Source: JBDTLH01 sp039934875 | GTDB taxonomy: Bacteria; Acidobacteriota; Terriglobia; Terriglobales; Acidobacteriaceae | Length of the DNA stretch: 5,933 nt | NCBI GenBank assembly: GCA_039934875.1 | Contig: JBDTLH010000007.1 | Coordinates: 1 to 5,933, forward strand | Reading direction: 5' to 3' | In this document: piece by piece, positions 5,904 through 5,933 of the stretch | Position numbering within the stretch: position 1 is the stretch's first letter | Layout: the number at the start of each line of letters is the position of its first letter | Notes under the pieces: generated by a model | The model's database searches: none | Told to the model about the DNA's origin: nothing | The model's input: the letters and a program-made list of their open reading frames with translations, nothing else | Position numbers and translations under genes: made by a program

Positions 5904-5904
5904 T

Positions 5905-5933
5905 ATGATGATTGTAGGGTGTGATTTTCATCC
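5905..5933 (+). CDS. IS110-family transposase (DEDD recombinase), N-terminal fragment
   Basis: Only the first nine codons and two bases of a tenth are present, encoding MMIVGCDFHP, before the window ends. From memory this opening is characteristic of IS110-family transposases, whose RuvC-like DEDD domain begins with a short beta strand carrying the first catalytic aspartate (D7 here). A good AAAGGAG (5891-5897) sits 7 nt before the ATG. A second in-frame ATG follows at 5908. The long, structured non-coding DNA upstream fits the left end of an IS110-group element. With ten residues, the assignment rests on pattern recognition, and another gene cannot be ruled out. Confidence 0.6.

Larger units (their letters stand above)
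5243..5904. other. 662-bp non-coding region with dense RNA structure between nadD and the IS110-like ORF
   Basis: No ORF of useful length with a plausible start is seen on either strand, and no tRNA or rRNA is recognised. The first part (5243-5470) shows only weak short inverted repeats plus the A/T hairpin at 5351-5378. The second part (5474-5904) has clustered CAGGGA/TCCCTG motifs and several plus-strand hairpins, annotated separately. Base composition here is more A-rich than in the neighbouring genes. The left boundary of the insertion sequence should lie somewhere in this region. IS110 elements lack conventional terminal inverted repeats, so I cannot place it. Confidence 0.7.

Overview
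The window is a GC-rich bacterial chromosome segment. It carries a succinate dehydrogenase operon, a convergent flavin-dependent 2-hydroxy-acid oxidase gene, nadD, and a long non-coding stretch that leads into the first codons of what looks like an IS110-family transposase. GC content, the form of the Sdh proteins and the transposase N-terminus would fit an Acidobacteriota-like soil bacterium. That placement rests on memory of such sequences and is not demonstrated here.

Positions 1-3165 (+ strand) hold one tightly packed operon. It starts with the last 55 codons of a membrane protein, probably the complex II anchor SdhC. The flavoprotein sdhA follows with an ATGA overlap, then the three-cluster iron-sulfur subunit sdhB with no gap, and then 14 bp later a 172-residue TPR-like protein of unknown function. 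SdhA and SdhB have all expected FAD, active-site and Fe-S ligands, so the complex should oxidise succinate (or reduce fumarate) and exchange electrons with the membrane quinone pool. The SdhA/SdhB pair resembles the mycobacterial Sdh1 type more than the E. coli type.

Positions 3166-3371 are the convergent junction. A good intrinsic terminator there serves the minus-strand gene. Positions 3372-4481 (- strand) encode an FMN-dependent 2-hydroxy-acid oxidase or dehydrogenase (glycolate/lactate oxidase family) with an intact catalytic set. A 56-bp divergent gap separates it from nadD (4538-5242, +), the NaMN adenylyltransferase of NAD synthesis.

Positions 5243-5904 contain no credible protein gene but are rich in structure. 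They hold an A/T-rich hairpin after nadD, eight exact copies of CAGGGA/TCCCTG within about 300 bp in both orientations, a terminator-like hairpin built from those copies, and a nested, roughly 80-nt hairpin whose last arm covers the ribosome-binding site of the terminal ORF. That ORF begins MMIVGCDFHP at 5905 and runs off the window. IS110-group elements are known to encode a guide (bridge) RNA in the non-coding DNA ahead of the transposase, so this stretch is the most interesting part of the window.
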